DNA from: Alteromonas lipotrueae
Lineage (GTDB): Bacteria; Pseudomonadota; Gammaproteobacteria; Enterobacterales; Alteromonadaceae
DNA length: 64,000 nt
Assembly: GCF_019249215.1 (NCBI RefSeq)
Contig: NZ_JAESDI010000001.1
Span: 332,431-396,430, forward strand
Direction: 5' to 3'
Made by a program: the position numbers and the translations under genes. Numbering within the stretch: the first letter of the stretch is position 1; each line of letters starts with the position of its first letter. A model generated the notes under the pieces. It worked only from the letters and a program-made list of their open reading frames with translations. It was not told where the DNA came from and ran no database searches. Positions 50,148 through 58,227 of this stretch are shown one piece after another.

Positions 50148-50744
50148 TTAAGGCCTCATCAACATTGAGTCTGCACTGAAAGGCTTAGATACATCAAAAT
50201 GGTAGTGCTGCTTAGCCACAAGCGCCCAGGCATGCGCTCTTGTAGTGCCACTTATTTTCCCCATTGCTTTTTCAAGCATTGATAAAGTCAATCGCTTGGG
50301 AAGGCGATTAATTTCGTCAATTAAAGCCGTGGTATCAATGTCTCGATACTGCCTAAGTAGTTCATAGTTCTCAGACTCAACCTTATTAAAGTCCTCCTCA
50401 CTAATGAGTACCAAATCAAGCCGAGTCGTCTCGAATATGACGAGCTTTCGTTTCTTATGCTTTAGGAAAAAGTCATCATCCATATACGAAGAATTTTTGA
50501 CCTCGACGTACTCTGCGAGGCCTGACTTGTATTGAACCAGAAAATCTGGGGTATAGCGTTTGCCAAAGACGGAAAAGTGTTCAGGTTGCGTACTGTAACA
50601 CTCAACTGATTCATCGAACTCACAGTGCAGGGCGAACCTGCGCTCTAGAAATGACTCGCACCACATGTGGCAACCATTCTTTTCACTGAAGAAATTAATA
50701 GTATGTTTTGAACGGTGCTTGCTGTGCTTTCTTCTACCAATCAT
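50148..50744 (-). CDS. tnsA: TnsA-like endonuclease
   Basis: TnsA cuts the 5' strands at the transposon ends, allowing cut-and-paste movement with TnsB. The 198-residue protein has a PD-(D/E)xK-type active site: Glu in CESFLERR, Asp67 in YTPDFLV, and Glu81-x-Lys83 in YVEVKN. The C-terminal part (RLPKRLTLSMLEKAMGKIS) resembles the TnsA winged-helix region. It is the first gene of the tnsA-tnsB-tnsC-tniQ operon. Confidence 0.93.
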   Translation of the reverse strand: MIGRRKHSKHRSKHTINFFSEKNGCHMWCESFLERRFALHCEFDESVECYSTQPEHFSVFGKRYTPDFLVQYKSGLAEYVEVKNSSYMDDDFFLKHKKRKLVIFETTRLDLVLISEEDFNKVESENYELLRQYRDIDTTALIDEINRLPKRLTLSMLEKAMGKISGTTRAHAWALVAKQHYHFDVSKPFSADSMLMRP

Positions 50745-51304
50745 ATTTCACCCAAAAATTTTCGACGATTTCTTGGCCCTTTTTTCATCCGTGTCTATGA
50801 TTAAAGGTTGGCTTCGTGAAAAGCGCAAGTTCTACTTATCCTTGCAGATCGGGTCTGGAAAAGAGTTTATTACAACTTATAGTCCTATACTGGTCTAACC
50901 AGTTAGCTGTATGAATTTTGAACGGTAGTGGTTGTTTTATGTACTAATATTCAACGGGTTAAATTTTTTTAAGATGTGAAATTAAAAAAATAAAAGTGAA
51001 TCTTTAGGGAAGAAATAGAGTAGATTAAGTGTTCTTTCTCAAGTTATATTCAATTTTTTATTCAGTTGTACATAAAAAGGAGTTTAAAATATTTTTGATA
51101 TTAAAATCAAAAAATTAAGAGTGTTGAGTTTACACTTTTAAGTAATTATTATTTTTTGGATTTATTGATTTTGCCAGTGATGAGTTACCACTTTACGGCG
51201 CGAGTCGAACGAAAGTTTTATTACTGTTCGTTATTGATGCCCCCCGCCTAGTAATCAAGCTTTTATGAAAAGCTTTTTGCAACATCTTCTAACAAGCGAA
51301 TAGA
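50745..51304. other. AT-rich region upstream of tnsA
   Basis: This 560-base gap should hold the tns promoter and probably the tnsA-proximal element end. A hairpin AAGCTTTT/AAAAGCTT (51257-51275) with a plus-strand T-run lies at the right. TGCCCCCC near 51238 is the inverse of a motif at 45883. A TGTACA occurs near 51068. No end could be confirmed. Confidence 0.4.
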
Positions 51305-51502
51305 CTAGCTTTCAGTACATAGGTTAATGTTTTCGATATCTATATCGTTAGCATCAAAATGAACGCCACTTGTAAGTTCAATTGATGCTTCGATGTCTGT
51401 GGATATTTCTATAATTTCGGTATCGCCATATGCCCAGTAAACCTTCTCCGGCAAAAGTGAATTCATTCTATTTAGTATAATCAGAAATTCTTTGCTAACC
51501 AT
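51305..51502 (-). CDS. small acidic protein of unknown function
   Basis: This 65-residue product begins MVSKEFLIILNRMNSLLPEK and is very acidic in its second half (IDIENINLCTES end). No signal peptide or transmembrane segment. GGGAGT precedes the ATG at usable spacing. It lies upstream of tnsA in the same direction but 560 bases away, and next to the divergent HNH lipoprotein gene. I do not recognise the family. Confidence 0.5.
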   Translation of the reverse strand: MVSKEFLIILNRMNSLLPEKVYWAYGDTEIIEISTDIEASIELTSGVHFDANDIDIENINLCTES

Positions 51503-51646
51503 TTAACGACTCCCTCTCAGTGCCGTTATCGTAACGCCAAAAAAGAGCAGAAAAACCTGTCCCTTGGTATAGAATGCTGAAGCATAGGATACAGATGCTA
51601 GCCTTTGAGGCGAGTGAAGATAATTAAATTCGAATGTAGGAAGATT

Positions 51647-52411
51647 ATGAAGTATTTCCACAAAGCAGTATTTGCGGTTTCAATTTTATTACTGACATCA
51701 TGCTTGGATACTACCCCGACGGCTAATGAGCTAGAAACAAATGTTAAGCGGTCCTCATCTGGTATATGTCACGACCATACAAGTAGTTCGTACACAAGAA
51801 CGAAAAATTTTAAAGCATTTGATTCACTTCAGGCCTGTTTGGAAGATGGTGGGCGACTACCTAAGTCCAAAACAACGCAATACGACGCTGCTGAGCAGGA
51901 AGCAGTTCAAGAAGGTAGAAGCTTTGTTGCTCTATATAACAGAGACGAATGGCCCCACTGGATAGATGATGATGGTGACTGTCAAAACACGCGACACGAA
52001 TTATTAATATCTACGTCTAGAGCAGCTGTATCTTTCAAAACGGAGAAGTCTTGTAACGTACTCGACGGTGAATGGTTTGACCCATACTCCGGAGACGTTT
52101 TTCATGACTCTATTGCTCTCGACCTAGACCATATTGTGCCCCTGAAATTTGCACACGGCCACGGCGGCGATAAATGGTCTAGAGAAAAAAGAAAAGCCTT
52201 TGCTAACGATAGAGAAAATTTACTATTAGTAAAAGCCTCTTTGAATAGACAAAAAGGGGCGAAAGGGCCTGATGAATGGCTGCCGCCGAATCATCTTTTC
52301 CGATGTGAGTATATTGCAAATTTCGCGTATATCATTGATAAGTATGGTTTAAAGCTCGTATCGAGTGAAAAGAGAATAGTGGATAAAATGCAATTGGCCT
52401 GTAAAGGCTAA
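51647..52411 (+). CDS. HNH-type nuclease lipoprotein
   Basis: A predicted exported nuclease. The ATG at 51647 (AGGAAG upstream) gives a lipoprotein signal peptide with lipobox LLTSC (Cys19), better than the longer frame from 51605. The HNH-like domain (related to the GmrSD C-terminal/DUF1524 type) has LDLDHIVPLKFAH (Asp161-His162) and FANDRENLLLVKASLNRQKG, with paired cysteines suiting the periplasm or surface. It points right, opposite to the cassettes beyond it. Confidence 0.8.
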   Translation: MKYFHKAVFAVSILLLTSCLDTTPTANELETNVKRSSSGICHDHTSSSYTRTKNFKAFDSLQACLEDGGRLPKSKTTQYDAAEQEAVQEGRSFVALYNRDEWPHWIDDDGDCQNTRHELLISTSRAAVSFKTEKSCNVLDGEWFDPYSGDVFHDSIALDLDHIVPLKFAHGHGGDKWSREKRKAFANDRENLLLVKASLNRQKGAKGPDEWLPPNHLFRCEYIANFAYIIDKYGLKLVSSEKRIVDKMQLACKG

Positions 52412-52743
52412 AAGTAGTCAGTAAAGGATTACAATGATAAATGAACAAAAGCGACAACGGGCCTGCATCGCGTTGCCTAAAATACTTGGGCGAGGATGGC
52501 GGAAACTCCGTAAGGTTCTGAATTATAATCTTTATATTTAAAGCTTATAATTATAAAAGTTGCATATAATTGGATATAAAAGCTCATGCGGTCAAACTCT
52601 ACCTAGGGGGAGCTTTTTAAAATCACTGTTTCATTTCATGGTGTGATGATACTTAAGAGTACCAATTTGAAGGTTATCTAAGCGAGTGCAGGAACAGCTT
52701 AAAGCGAAAGGCGGAAGTTGACTTGAATACCATCGTGCGACTG
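52412..52743. other. gene-free stretch between HNH gene and leader copy D
   Basis: This roughly 330-base region shows AT-rich inverted repeats near 52530-52580 and no convincing coding frame. It would be the body of a leftward cassette starting at leader copy D, but no leftward gene is present. Confidence 0.4.
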
Positions 52744-52771
52744 CTTCAGACAAGGAGTGAACGGTCAATAA
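52744..52771 (-). repeat. cassette leader repeat, copy D
   Basis: Read leftward it begins GTTATTGACCGTTCACTCCT then TGTCTGAAGC, sharing its first 12 bases with copy C and the TTGTCT block with the other copies. It directly abuts attC site 4. Confidence 0.5.
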
Positions 52772-52882
52772 CGCACAGCTTACCAGCGGCCAAACCGGAG
52801 CGCTTTTGGTGATAAGGTGTCGCACAGCGAAACCACTAAATCTGTTTAGGTTTGGACTACTGCGTGTAGTCGCTTGCTATGC
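52766..52882 (-). repeat. attC site 4 (leftward)
   Basis: Ends GCATAGC and GTTATTG on the minus strand, with an internal CCAAACC/GGTTTGG pairing. The core supplies the TAG stop of the gene at 52877. Confidence 0.75.
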
Positions 52883-53428
52883 TTTTTTCATTCTGTATCC
52901 CCAGATTTCTCTCATTCTCTCCAAAGATTGCTTGCTGGCATTTTTTGCTTCTTTTCTAGATAGGCCTTCTCTACGTAATCGTTTAGATATAGCGGCAGTC
53001 AATTTTTCGTCCCAGTCCGAAAGTTTTGTTTTTGCCGGAACTTCAATTAATAATTTGCTATCATCAAGATTACTAATAATTGTATCGCCCATTTCTCCAT
53101 ATTGAATGTACAACCCGTTCGACTGCACTATCCCATCAGCGACGCTACCTTGTGTTTCTAGCTCAAACTTAACACCAAATTTAACCGATACTGGACGCTC
53201 GACCTCCAAAATTAGAAATGCATGCTTTTTATTTATTCCCCAAGTACATAAGACATCACCCAACGACGATTCTTCATGCAGCTGAATTAAATTAATTACA
53301 TTTAAATTTTTCTCACAATCTAAAATTAATACAGGTATATTTCTTCCTTCCGCCATGCTTCCAGTAGCAATAGCTCCGTCTCTAACGATTGGCAAAAAAA
53401 AGTCATCTTCAATTTTAGTTTTTTTCAT
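52877..53428 (-). CDS. cassette protein of unknown function, second of an overlapping pair
   Basis: This 183-residue soluble protein begins MKKTKIEDDFFLPIVRDGAI, has a beta-rich middle, and a charged C-terminal helix (ISKRLRREGLSRKEAKNASK). I do not recognise the family. Its start overlaps the end of the upstream gene by 14 bases, so the two are translated together within one cassette. The stop lies in the attC core. Confidence 0.65.
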   Translation of the reverse strand: MKKTKIEDDFFLPIVRDGAIATGSMAEGRNIPVLILDCEKNLNVINLIQLHEESSLGDVLCTWGINKKHAFLILEVERPVSVKFGVKFELETQGSVADGIVQSNGLYIQYGEMGDTIISNLDDSKLLIEVPAKTKLSDWDEKLTAAISKRLRREGLSRKEAKNASKQSLERMREIWGYRMKKA

Positions 53429-53957
53429 TGTCCATAAACCTTAATAAATGCGCCGTCGCAATACTCACTGGGCCATCATTGCTTATTCCTATGATTTCAT
53501 ACTCGTTGATATGAAATGTAATATTTTCATTCTTTGGTCGAATAAATGTGATCCACCCAGAAACTGATTCTTTGGGAGGAATATTTGTAGGAATTTTTAC
53601 CTTTTTGTAATCTGCATCTACATTTGGCGGTAAGATGTTGGCAACCGGTTGCGATATCGCACTACCACATTCATCATTCTCAAAAGAGTATCCTGTACGC
53701 AGCTCTATATTTGAAAATGACTTCGCAGAGGATGATAAATTAGTAATAGAAATGGCAAATTCGCAATACTGTTTGCCGTTTGTCTCAAATGAATAGCAAT
53801 CAATAAGGTACGACTTAATTCCCAACGACTTTTCAAGATAATCTTTTTCAGATAGCTGAAGCGCCTTCTTAGATAAACAATAGCCAAAAAATGCAATTAT
53901 CAGTGACCCTAAAGACGTAGCAAAAGCCGCAATTCCTATTTTATTAGTTAAATCCAT
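53415..53957 (-). CDS. membrane-anchored cassette protein, first of an overlapping pair
   Basis: This 180-residue protein has one N-terminal transmembrane helix (about 7-27, IAAFATSLGSLIIAFFGYCL) followed by a beta-sandwich-like region with ITNLSSSAKSFSNIELRTG. It probably exposes a domain on one side of the inner membrane. Family unknown. Overlap with the downstream gene suggests a two-component function. An AGAGAAA ribosome-site-like sequence precedes the ATG. Confidence 0.65.
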   Translation of the reverse strand: MDLTNKIGIAAFATSLGSLIIAFFGYCLSKKALQLSEKDYLEKSLGIKSYLIDCYSFETNGKQYCEFAISITNLSSSAKSFSNIELRTGYSFENDECGSAISQPVANILPPNVDADYKKVKIPTNIPPKESVSGWITFIRPKNENITFHINEYEIIGISNDGPVSIATAHLLRFMDNEKN

Positions 53958-53987
53958 GGCTTTCTCTCCGTATGAGTATAACTTTCC

Positions 53988-54053
53988 GTATAACGGGCAA
54001 ATATACGTAGGCTAAAATAACGAGTAAAGCAAATGCTTATGCGTTTGTTAGGT
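53988..54053 (-). repeat. attC site 5 (leftward, short)
   Basis: ACCTAAC and GTTATAC ends on the minus strand, 66 bases. The inner arm is nearly the same as in attC site 12 (TAACGGGCAAATATACGTAG). Confidence 0.85.
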
Positions 54054-54059
54054 GCGCTT

Positions 54060-54986
54060 TTAAAAAGGGAAATTGTCCCAATCTACATCCATTATAGGCT
54101 GACTATTAGTAAGTTTAGAAACATTGAACTTTACTAAAATTGCATTGAGACAATTCACAAACTCTTCCGAGTCAATAAGGTTTTTATTATCCACAACTTG
54201 TTGTTTCAGATTCTCTAATATCTCAGTAGGAACATTATCTACTGATTTAAGAATCAATACCTTTTCTATTGCCTCTTCACTTGAACTAGCATTAGCAATT
54301 GCGCCAGCAAGCGAGGAAAGAATTTTGCTTTTTGTCTTAGGTGATTTAACCAGTGTGAAAAAAATTGCTTCTGCGACTTCGCCAATTTTTTTACCTTGTG
54401 CTTGTATACCTTGAAATTTTTCAATGAATCCGTACGGATCCAGACCTTTTCGGATAGGTATTATCAGAACATTTCTTCCAACAGCGACACCTACTTCTTG
54501 ATCGCACCACGAACTTTCCTTAAAACCCGACATTAGGATGGCTGCTAATGCATCCATAGTTTGTAACCCAGCCTCTATTTCATTTTGCCATTCTTTTGTT
54601 GGCTCAATATCCTCATGAGCTACGAAGCTAGAAATTGCATATTTTCTTAATGCTGTTTGCAAATGAGAGGTCTGAACTTTGAAGGAAGCTAAATGACTTA
54701 GAAATAATCTGAAATGACCTGGCTTCCAAAAGCCAACATCTTTCTTTGTATCCGAAGAAATTGATGTATCAATTATCCCTAACTCACTGGCAAGTTCTAA
54801 AAGAAGTTCTTCATCAACATCAGCGAGCATTTCCTTCGCGTAAATTCTTTTACTGCTATATTCAACAGTGTCATCGGTTGGTACACCGTGTGTTCGAAAG
54901 TAGGTATTAATATCTGAGAAAGTCATTCTTGACTGGAGTTCAGCGCCGATGCTGTCTAAGAACTCAATTTTTTCTAATCCATTCAT
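54060..54986 (-). CDS. TIR-domain cassette protein
   Basis: The 308-residue protein has a helical N-terminal region (1-85), a TIR domain at about 91-185, and a helical C-terminus. The TIR starts FRLFLSHLASFK and contains the likely NADase Glu164 in SSWCDQEVG, with a core strand NVLIIPI. Bacterial TIR proteins often deplete NAD+ or make cyclic ADP-ribose signals in antiphage defence. No Thoeris ThsA, SIR2 or Argonaute partner lies beside it, so a stand-alone role is possible. It is a single-gene cassette between attC sites 5 and 6. Confidence 0.8.
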   Translation of the reverse strand: MNGLEKIEFLDSIGAELQSRMTFSDINTYFRTHGVPTDDTVEYSSKRIYAKEMLADVDEELLLELASELGIIDTSISSDTKKDVGFWKPGHFRLFLSHLASFKVQTSHLQTALRKYAISSFVAHEDIEPTKEWQNEIEAGLQTMDALAAILMSGFKESSWCDQEVGVAVGRNVLIIPIRKGLDPYGFIEKFQGIQAQGKKIGEVAEAIFFTLVKSPKTKSKILSSLAGAIANASSSEEAIEKVLILKSVDNVPTEILENLKQQVVDNKNLIDSEEFVNCLNAILVKFNVSKLTNSQPIMDVDWDNFPF

Positions 54987-55010
54987 CTATCTGTCCATAT
55001 AATCATGAGC

Positions 55011-55119
55011 ACCTGACTTTCAGCTAAGGGGTGCAGATGCGTCGGGCATAATGGCGAAGCAGACCCGAGTTTAGGAGTCCCAACGACCAAAGAAAGTGCA
55101 CTTTAGCGCTTTGTCATCT
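55011..55119 (-). repeat. attC site 6 (leftward)
   Basis: Ends AGATGAC and GTCAGGT on the minus strand, with the shared GCTTCGCCATTATGCCC centre. The core includes the TGA stop of the gene at 55114. Confidence 0.8.
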
Positions 55120-55689
55120 GCAATTCTTATTTCTATTATGTTCTTCTGCTTTTGCACATACAGCAAACATATCGAGAAGAGTTGACTTAAACCACTTAGC
55201 GGCTTCTGTAGATGTTTTTAAACTAGAACCGTCTAACTCTAAATCATTTAAACTCTTTGGGTGCATTAAATTATTGCGAATTCTTGAATAATCATTTAAA
55301 GCTTCCCAACCACGCTCATCTGTTTTGACCGTAAAGTCTGGACTGTGAATTCTTGTGTAACAATTAATCGTAAAAAGAAGCATGGGTAAGTTTTTTTGAA
55401 AGTTAGCTTTGGTTTCTAATTTTCCTTTTGGACTGAGTTGATAACGCTCTTCCTTAAGCAAAATAACTTCTTTATTAGAAAATAAATCTGGGTAATCTTT
55501 TGCTGTTGCAATAGCAACAAGTCTCAATTGACATATCATTCCCTCAATAAAAGCAAAGTACGTTCTCAATAAAGTTCTTTGTGCGAATCCGTTATTATTT
55601 TCTTTACCATACACTCTGATCTCTTCCACATCATTTGATAGTAAAGTGAACACGGACTTCATTTGATTAACTGCTAATTCTCGATTCAT
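55114..55689 (-). CDS. HEPN-like cassette protein
   Basis: This 191-residue helical protein has the HEPN signature RIRNNLMHP: Arg138, Asn139 and His143 (Rx4H). The helix with TYFAFIEGMICQLR precedes it. It is distinct from the HEPN-like protein at 42021. Possible roles are an RNase toxin or an abortive-infection effector; no cognate antitoxin is seen in the cassette. The stop codon is provided by the attC core. Confidence 0.6.
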   Translation of the reverse strand: MNRELAVNQMKSVFTLLSNDVEEIRVYGKENNNGFAQRTLLRTYFAFIEGMICQLRLVAIATAKDYPDLFSNKEVILLKEERYQLSPKGKLETKANFQKNLPMLLFTINCYTRIHSPDFTVKTDERGWEALNDYSRIRNNLMHPKSLNDLELDGSSLKTSTEAAKWFKSTLLDMFAVCAKAEEHNRNKNCR

Positions 55690-55698
55690 ACCCTATTC

Positions 55699-55805
55699 AC
55701 ATAACTTTAAGCTAAGCGGCTCAGTTGCACAGGGCATAACAGTGAAGCCGCCCCGCGTAATTGCGTCCGAACGACCGAAGGGGTGACTTGAGCGCTTTGT
55801 TAGAA
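55699..55805 (-). repeat. attC site 7 (leftward)
   Basis: Ends TTCTAAC and GTTATGT on the minus strand, with the shared centre of inverted arms near 55730-55770. Confidence 0.8.
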
Positions 55806-56171
55806 GCAGAGCCTGTTCCCTTGGCATTTTTAAAAACTAATAAAGTCAGCATACGATTGATTATTAACACAAACAAGTAAAACAACAGCGCAGTGATGGT
55901 ATTGATTTGACTGAAGCAAGCTGCCATTCGAGCTGACAAACGCAATGGCGCTTACTGACTTAAAATAAGAACTTGGCGATAAAGCCCCTATTGCGCTGCC
56001 TTTGTAGTTAATGCGGCGAAGTTAAAACCACCAAAAGCTATTAATCAATTTATAGCGAACCTGCTTCCGTTTTACGCTCAACGATGTAATTAAATACTCA
56101 ATGAGTGAACAGCTGCTTCACGTACGTTTCAGCCTTCCAGAGTCACTGGCTCAAAAAGACAAAAGGCAGAT
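55806..56171. other. cassette body without a clear gene
   Basis: The segment between attC site 7 and the degenerate site 8 holds only a weak minus-strand frame (about 55811-55945, TTG start, one hydrophobic helix around ITALLFYLFVLII) that reads into the attC site. It may encode a very short membrane peptide or nothing. Leader copy A sits at its start. Confidence 0.4.
56115..56165 (-). repeat. cassette leader repeat, copy A
   Basis: Read leftward it contains TTTTGTCTTTTTGAGCCAGT followed by GACTCTGG and CTGAAACGTACGT, nearly the same as copy B and related to copy C. Confidence 0.7.
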
Positions 56172-56284
56172 CTTCAACGCCAGGACTCTGGGGGCAGTAA
56201 AAAGCGGAGCAAGGAACGAGCGCAACTTTTTGACGTCCCGTGGAACCGATTGTGAAGCGATCTTTACCAATAAGTTTGTAAAAT
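56172..56284 (-). repeat. attC site 8 (leftward, degenerate)
   Basis: Minus-strand GTTGAAG core-like end and a central pairing GGGACGTCAAAAAG with CTTTTTACTGCCCC. The gene-proximal core is unclear. Confidence 0.45.
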
Positions 56285-57370
56285 CTATCTTTTTACAATG
56301 TCGGTTATGGCAAATTTGGTAATTATATCTAGTTCACCTAGAAGGTTTTTCGGAAGCAATGACAATATAAAGCGTCTTAATCCTGATTGAATTGTGCACA
56401 TACCAAACTGATCACTCAACTCCCAAATCGGATTATCAGAGCTTGCGTATTCAGCATGGCGAAACAGTTTCTCAAAAAACGCTTCAATTGAGGAAAAAGC
56501 TTTTATCTCCACTAAGTCATCAATATGGCAAACTATTGACATAGAGAAATCTGGCCCATAAGTATTTTTTTCAGAATCATACACTACCTGTGTAAGTAAT
56601 AGGTCAATTCCTCCGCTGTATCGCCAGTTTGTTAAAGCTTCCATGTTTCCTCGACTTTCGTTAAACATTTCGTCACTATATGCCCACAAAGCACTAGCGA
56701 TTTTAAATCCTTCTTTTGCCCTTTTATCTGGGTAAAACCCCATCATGTAGATGTCAATTGAATCTTCAGATCTAAAGTGAAAATAGTTTAAGTTGCTAAT
56801 AATTTCATTTTTGGCTTTTTGAGAAGTTGGGCGACAGAATAAATAGCCGATTAATTTAACATCAGAGTCTTGATATCTTTTTTCGATTCGTTCATTGGAA
56901 TCCGATAGAAGAATAGATTTTTTTGATTTACCATCAAAGCTTGGCTGAAAATCGTGCATCATGCATTTCATGTAAGTTTCTATCGGATTGCTATCCAGAT
57001 TCATGCTTTCTTTATTTTGCTTTTCTTGGTATTTTTTTTTAAGATATTCGCTCTCTATCTCATCAATGATTGATGGTTCTTTATGGTCTAATAGATATTT
57101 CGACTTAGCTTCCAGCCTGCTTCTTTCTTTGTCCATTAAAGAACGCTCAAAATCTTCACGTTCTATCTTCTCTATTTTAATTAGAGCTTTAGCATTACCA
57201 AGTGTTGCTGCATCTTTTAGTAATTTATAGCCCTCATCTTTTTGCTGCTCGATAAAACCAACCCCCTTAATGTAAGCCCCTGTAAACTTGAGCATTCCGA
57301 GTTGATACAAAGCACTGCTATTACCGGCTTCAGCTTCTTTTAGTACACTTTCATAATCCGCTTGATTCAT
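56285..57370 (-). CDS. Sel1-repeat-like cassette protein
   Basis: The 361-residue protein starts with a region resembling two Sel1-type repeats (EAGNSSALYQLGMLKFTG and LKDAATLGNAKALIKI), which usually mediate protein contacts. A charged helical segment (about 60-130) and an alpha/beta C-terminal domain of unknown type follow. It has no signal peptide and no transmembrane segment. The cassette starts at leader copy B, 275 bases upstream. Confidence 0.65.
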   Translation of the reverse strand: MNQADYESVLKEAEAGNSSALYQLGMLKFTGAYIKGVGFIEQQKDEGYKLLKDAATLGNAKALIKIEKIEREDFERSLMDKERSRLEAKSKYLLDHKEPSIIDEIESEYLKKKYQEKQNKESMNLDSNPIETYMKCMMHDFQPSFDGKSKKSILLSDSNERIEKRYQDSDVKLIGYLFCRPTSQKAKNEIISNLNYFHFRSEDSIDIYMMGFYPDKRAKEGFKIASALWAYSDEMFNESRGNMEALTNWRYSGGIDLLLTQVVYDSEKNTYGPDFSMSIVCHIDDLVEIKAFSSIEAFFEKLFRHAEYASSDNPIWELSDQFGMCTIQSGLRRFILSLLPKNLLGELDIITKFAITDIVKR

Positions 57371-57645
57371 GTCAGTCTCGTAGTTCTTTGTTGCCTTAAT
57401 GGTTGCGTTCTCATATGACTTGCCTGCTTATACACCTAGGCATCATGATTTTCCGACCGAAGGTGTCGACCTCCCCGCTTTTTTTCGTCGATTAGTTAAA
57501 CCAGAGCCACACTGTTCGGTCGTAATACAAACAACATAGGATATCGACATGCCTAATTCTAGTGCAGTTTTTCTCAGGTTAGACGTCCGCTTTACGTACG
57601 TTTCAGCCCCACAGAGTCACTGGCTTAAAAAGACAAGGTTCAGAC
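57371..57645. other. 275-base cassette leader with possible transposase remnant
   Basis: Upstream of the Sel1-like gene. On the plus strand a frame opening MPNSSAVFLRL at about 57549, preceded by ATAGGATATCGAC, resembles the start of REP-associated (IS200-like) transposases but diverges at once and ends after 38 codons. GACCGAAGGTGTCGACC-type inverted sequence lies near 57452. No intact gene is supported. Confidence 0.35.
57583..57638 (-). repeat. cassette leader repeat, copy B
   Basis: Read leftward it contains CTTGTCTTTTTAAGCCAGTG, then ACTCTG, GGGGCTGAAACGTACGT and AAGCGGACGTC. It directly abuts attC site 9. Confidence 0.7.
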
Positions 57646-57754
57646 GTACAACCTCCAAGTAAGGGCTGCAAACATGTAGGACATAATAGCTAAGCGGCCC
57701 CGAATGTTTGCGTCCCAGCCCGCGCAACGGGAGAACGTCTCTCATTTGTTATGT
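57646..57754 (-). repeat. attC site 9 (leftward)
   Basis: Ends ACATAAC and GTTGTAC on the minus strand. Centre arms near 57690-57720 form the usual hairpin. Confidence 0.8.
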
Positions 57755-57757
57755 GGT

Positions 57758-58057
57758 TTAGTAAACTCTTATTTTAGAAGAGTCCCTTTCACATGAGCCT
57801 CTATGGTTAGCTGAGGTAGTCTTGCAACTCCAATATTGATCACCATTTGTGCCTTTCTTTTCGCAGTTATCAAAGCTACAAGCATCATAGCAAGTACCAT
57901 TAAGATCTGAATTTTCAGCAGCAATCTTGGCTTTCCGTTCAGCTACCTCACAGGCTTCTGCTCTAGTATCCCCATCGCCAATATGTGTTTTACCCGCATA
58001 CACATTTGTTGATAAAAATATAAGTGACGCCAAACATGCAATCCGAAATTTATTCAT
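57758..58057 (-). CDS. secreted Cys-rich small protein
   Basis: I chose the ATG at 58057 (AAGGAAAATTACT upstream), giving 99 residues with a clear signal peptide (ACLASLIFLSTNVYAG). The mature part has six cysteines in spaced pairs (ACEVAE, GTCYDACSFDNCEKKG, WSCKTT, GSCERD), suggesting disulfides in the periplasm or outside. No family is recognised. The cassette is bounded by attC site 9. Confidence 0.7.
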   Translation of the reverse strand: MNKFRIACLASLIFLSTNVYAGKTHIGDGDTRAEACEVAERKAKIAAENSDLNGTCYDACSFDNCEKKGTNGDQYWSCKTTSANHRGSCERDSSKIRVY

Positions 58058-58123
58058 AGTAATTTTCCTTATATTATGTCCCCCAAAAAAACTATAAGAT
58101 AGATGTGGGAAATCTACCCTACA

Positions 58124-58174
58124 ACATAACATTGTATGCGGAGACCTTTGTATTGTGCAGTTTTGGGGTTATGT
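58124..58174 (-). repeat. possible short attC-like element
   Basis: ACATAAC and GTTATGT 7-mers face each other 51 bases apart, with weak internal pairing. It sits just upstream of the Cys-rich gene, where an attC end is expected. Confidence 0.4.
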
Positions 58175-58227
58175 GGCATAGCCCCCAAAAAAGAAACAAT
58201 GCAAATATTTTCTGCTTTACAATCTTG

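Noticed and set aside
45810..51070. TGTACAA motifs as element ends
   Set aside because: Three copies start alike but diverge after 7-9 bases, and flanking 5-mers do not match.
45883..51245. TGCCCCCC/GGGGGGCA as Tn7-like terminal repeats
   Set aside because: Only about 8 bases match, a third similar C-run occurs nearby, and no 5-bp target duplication or repeated TnsB sites were found.
55721..55945. 74-codon minus-strand ORF as a membrane protein gene
   Set aside because: It has a TTG start, no ribosome site, and reads through an attC site. Only a low-confidence mention is kept in the region note.
57549..57665. REP-associated transposase gene
   Set aside because: Only the first few residues (MPNSS) and the upstream sequence resemble that family; no HUH motif follows and the frame ends after 38 codons.
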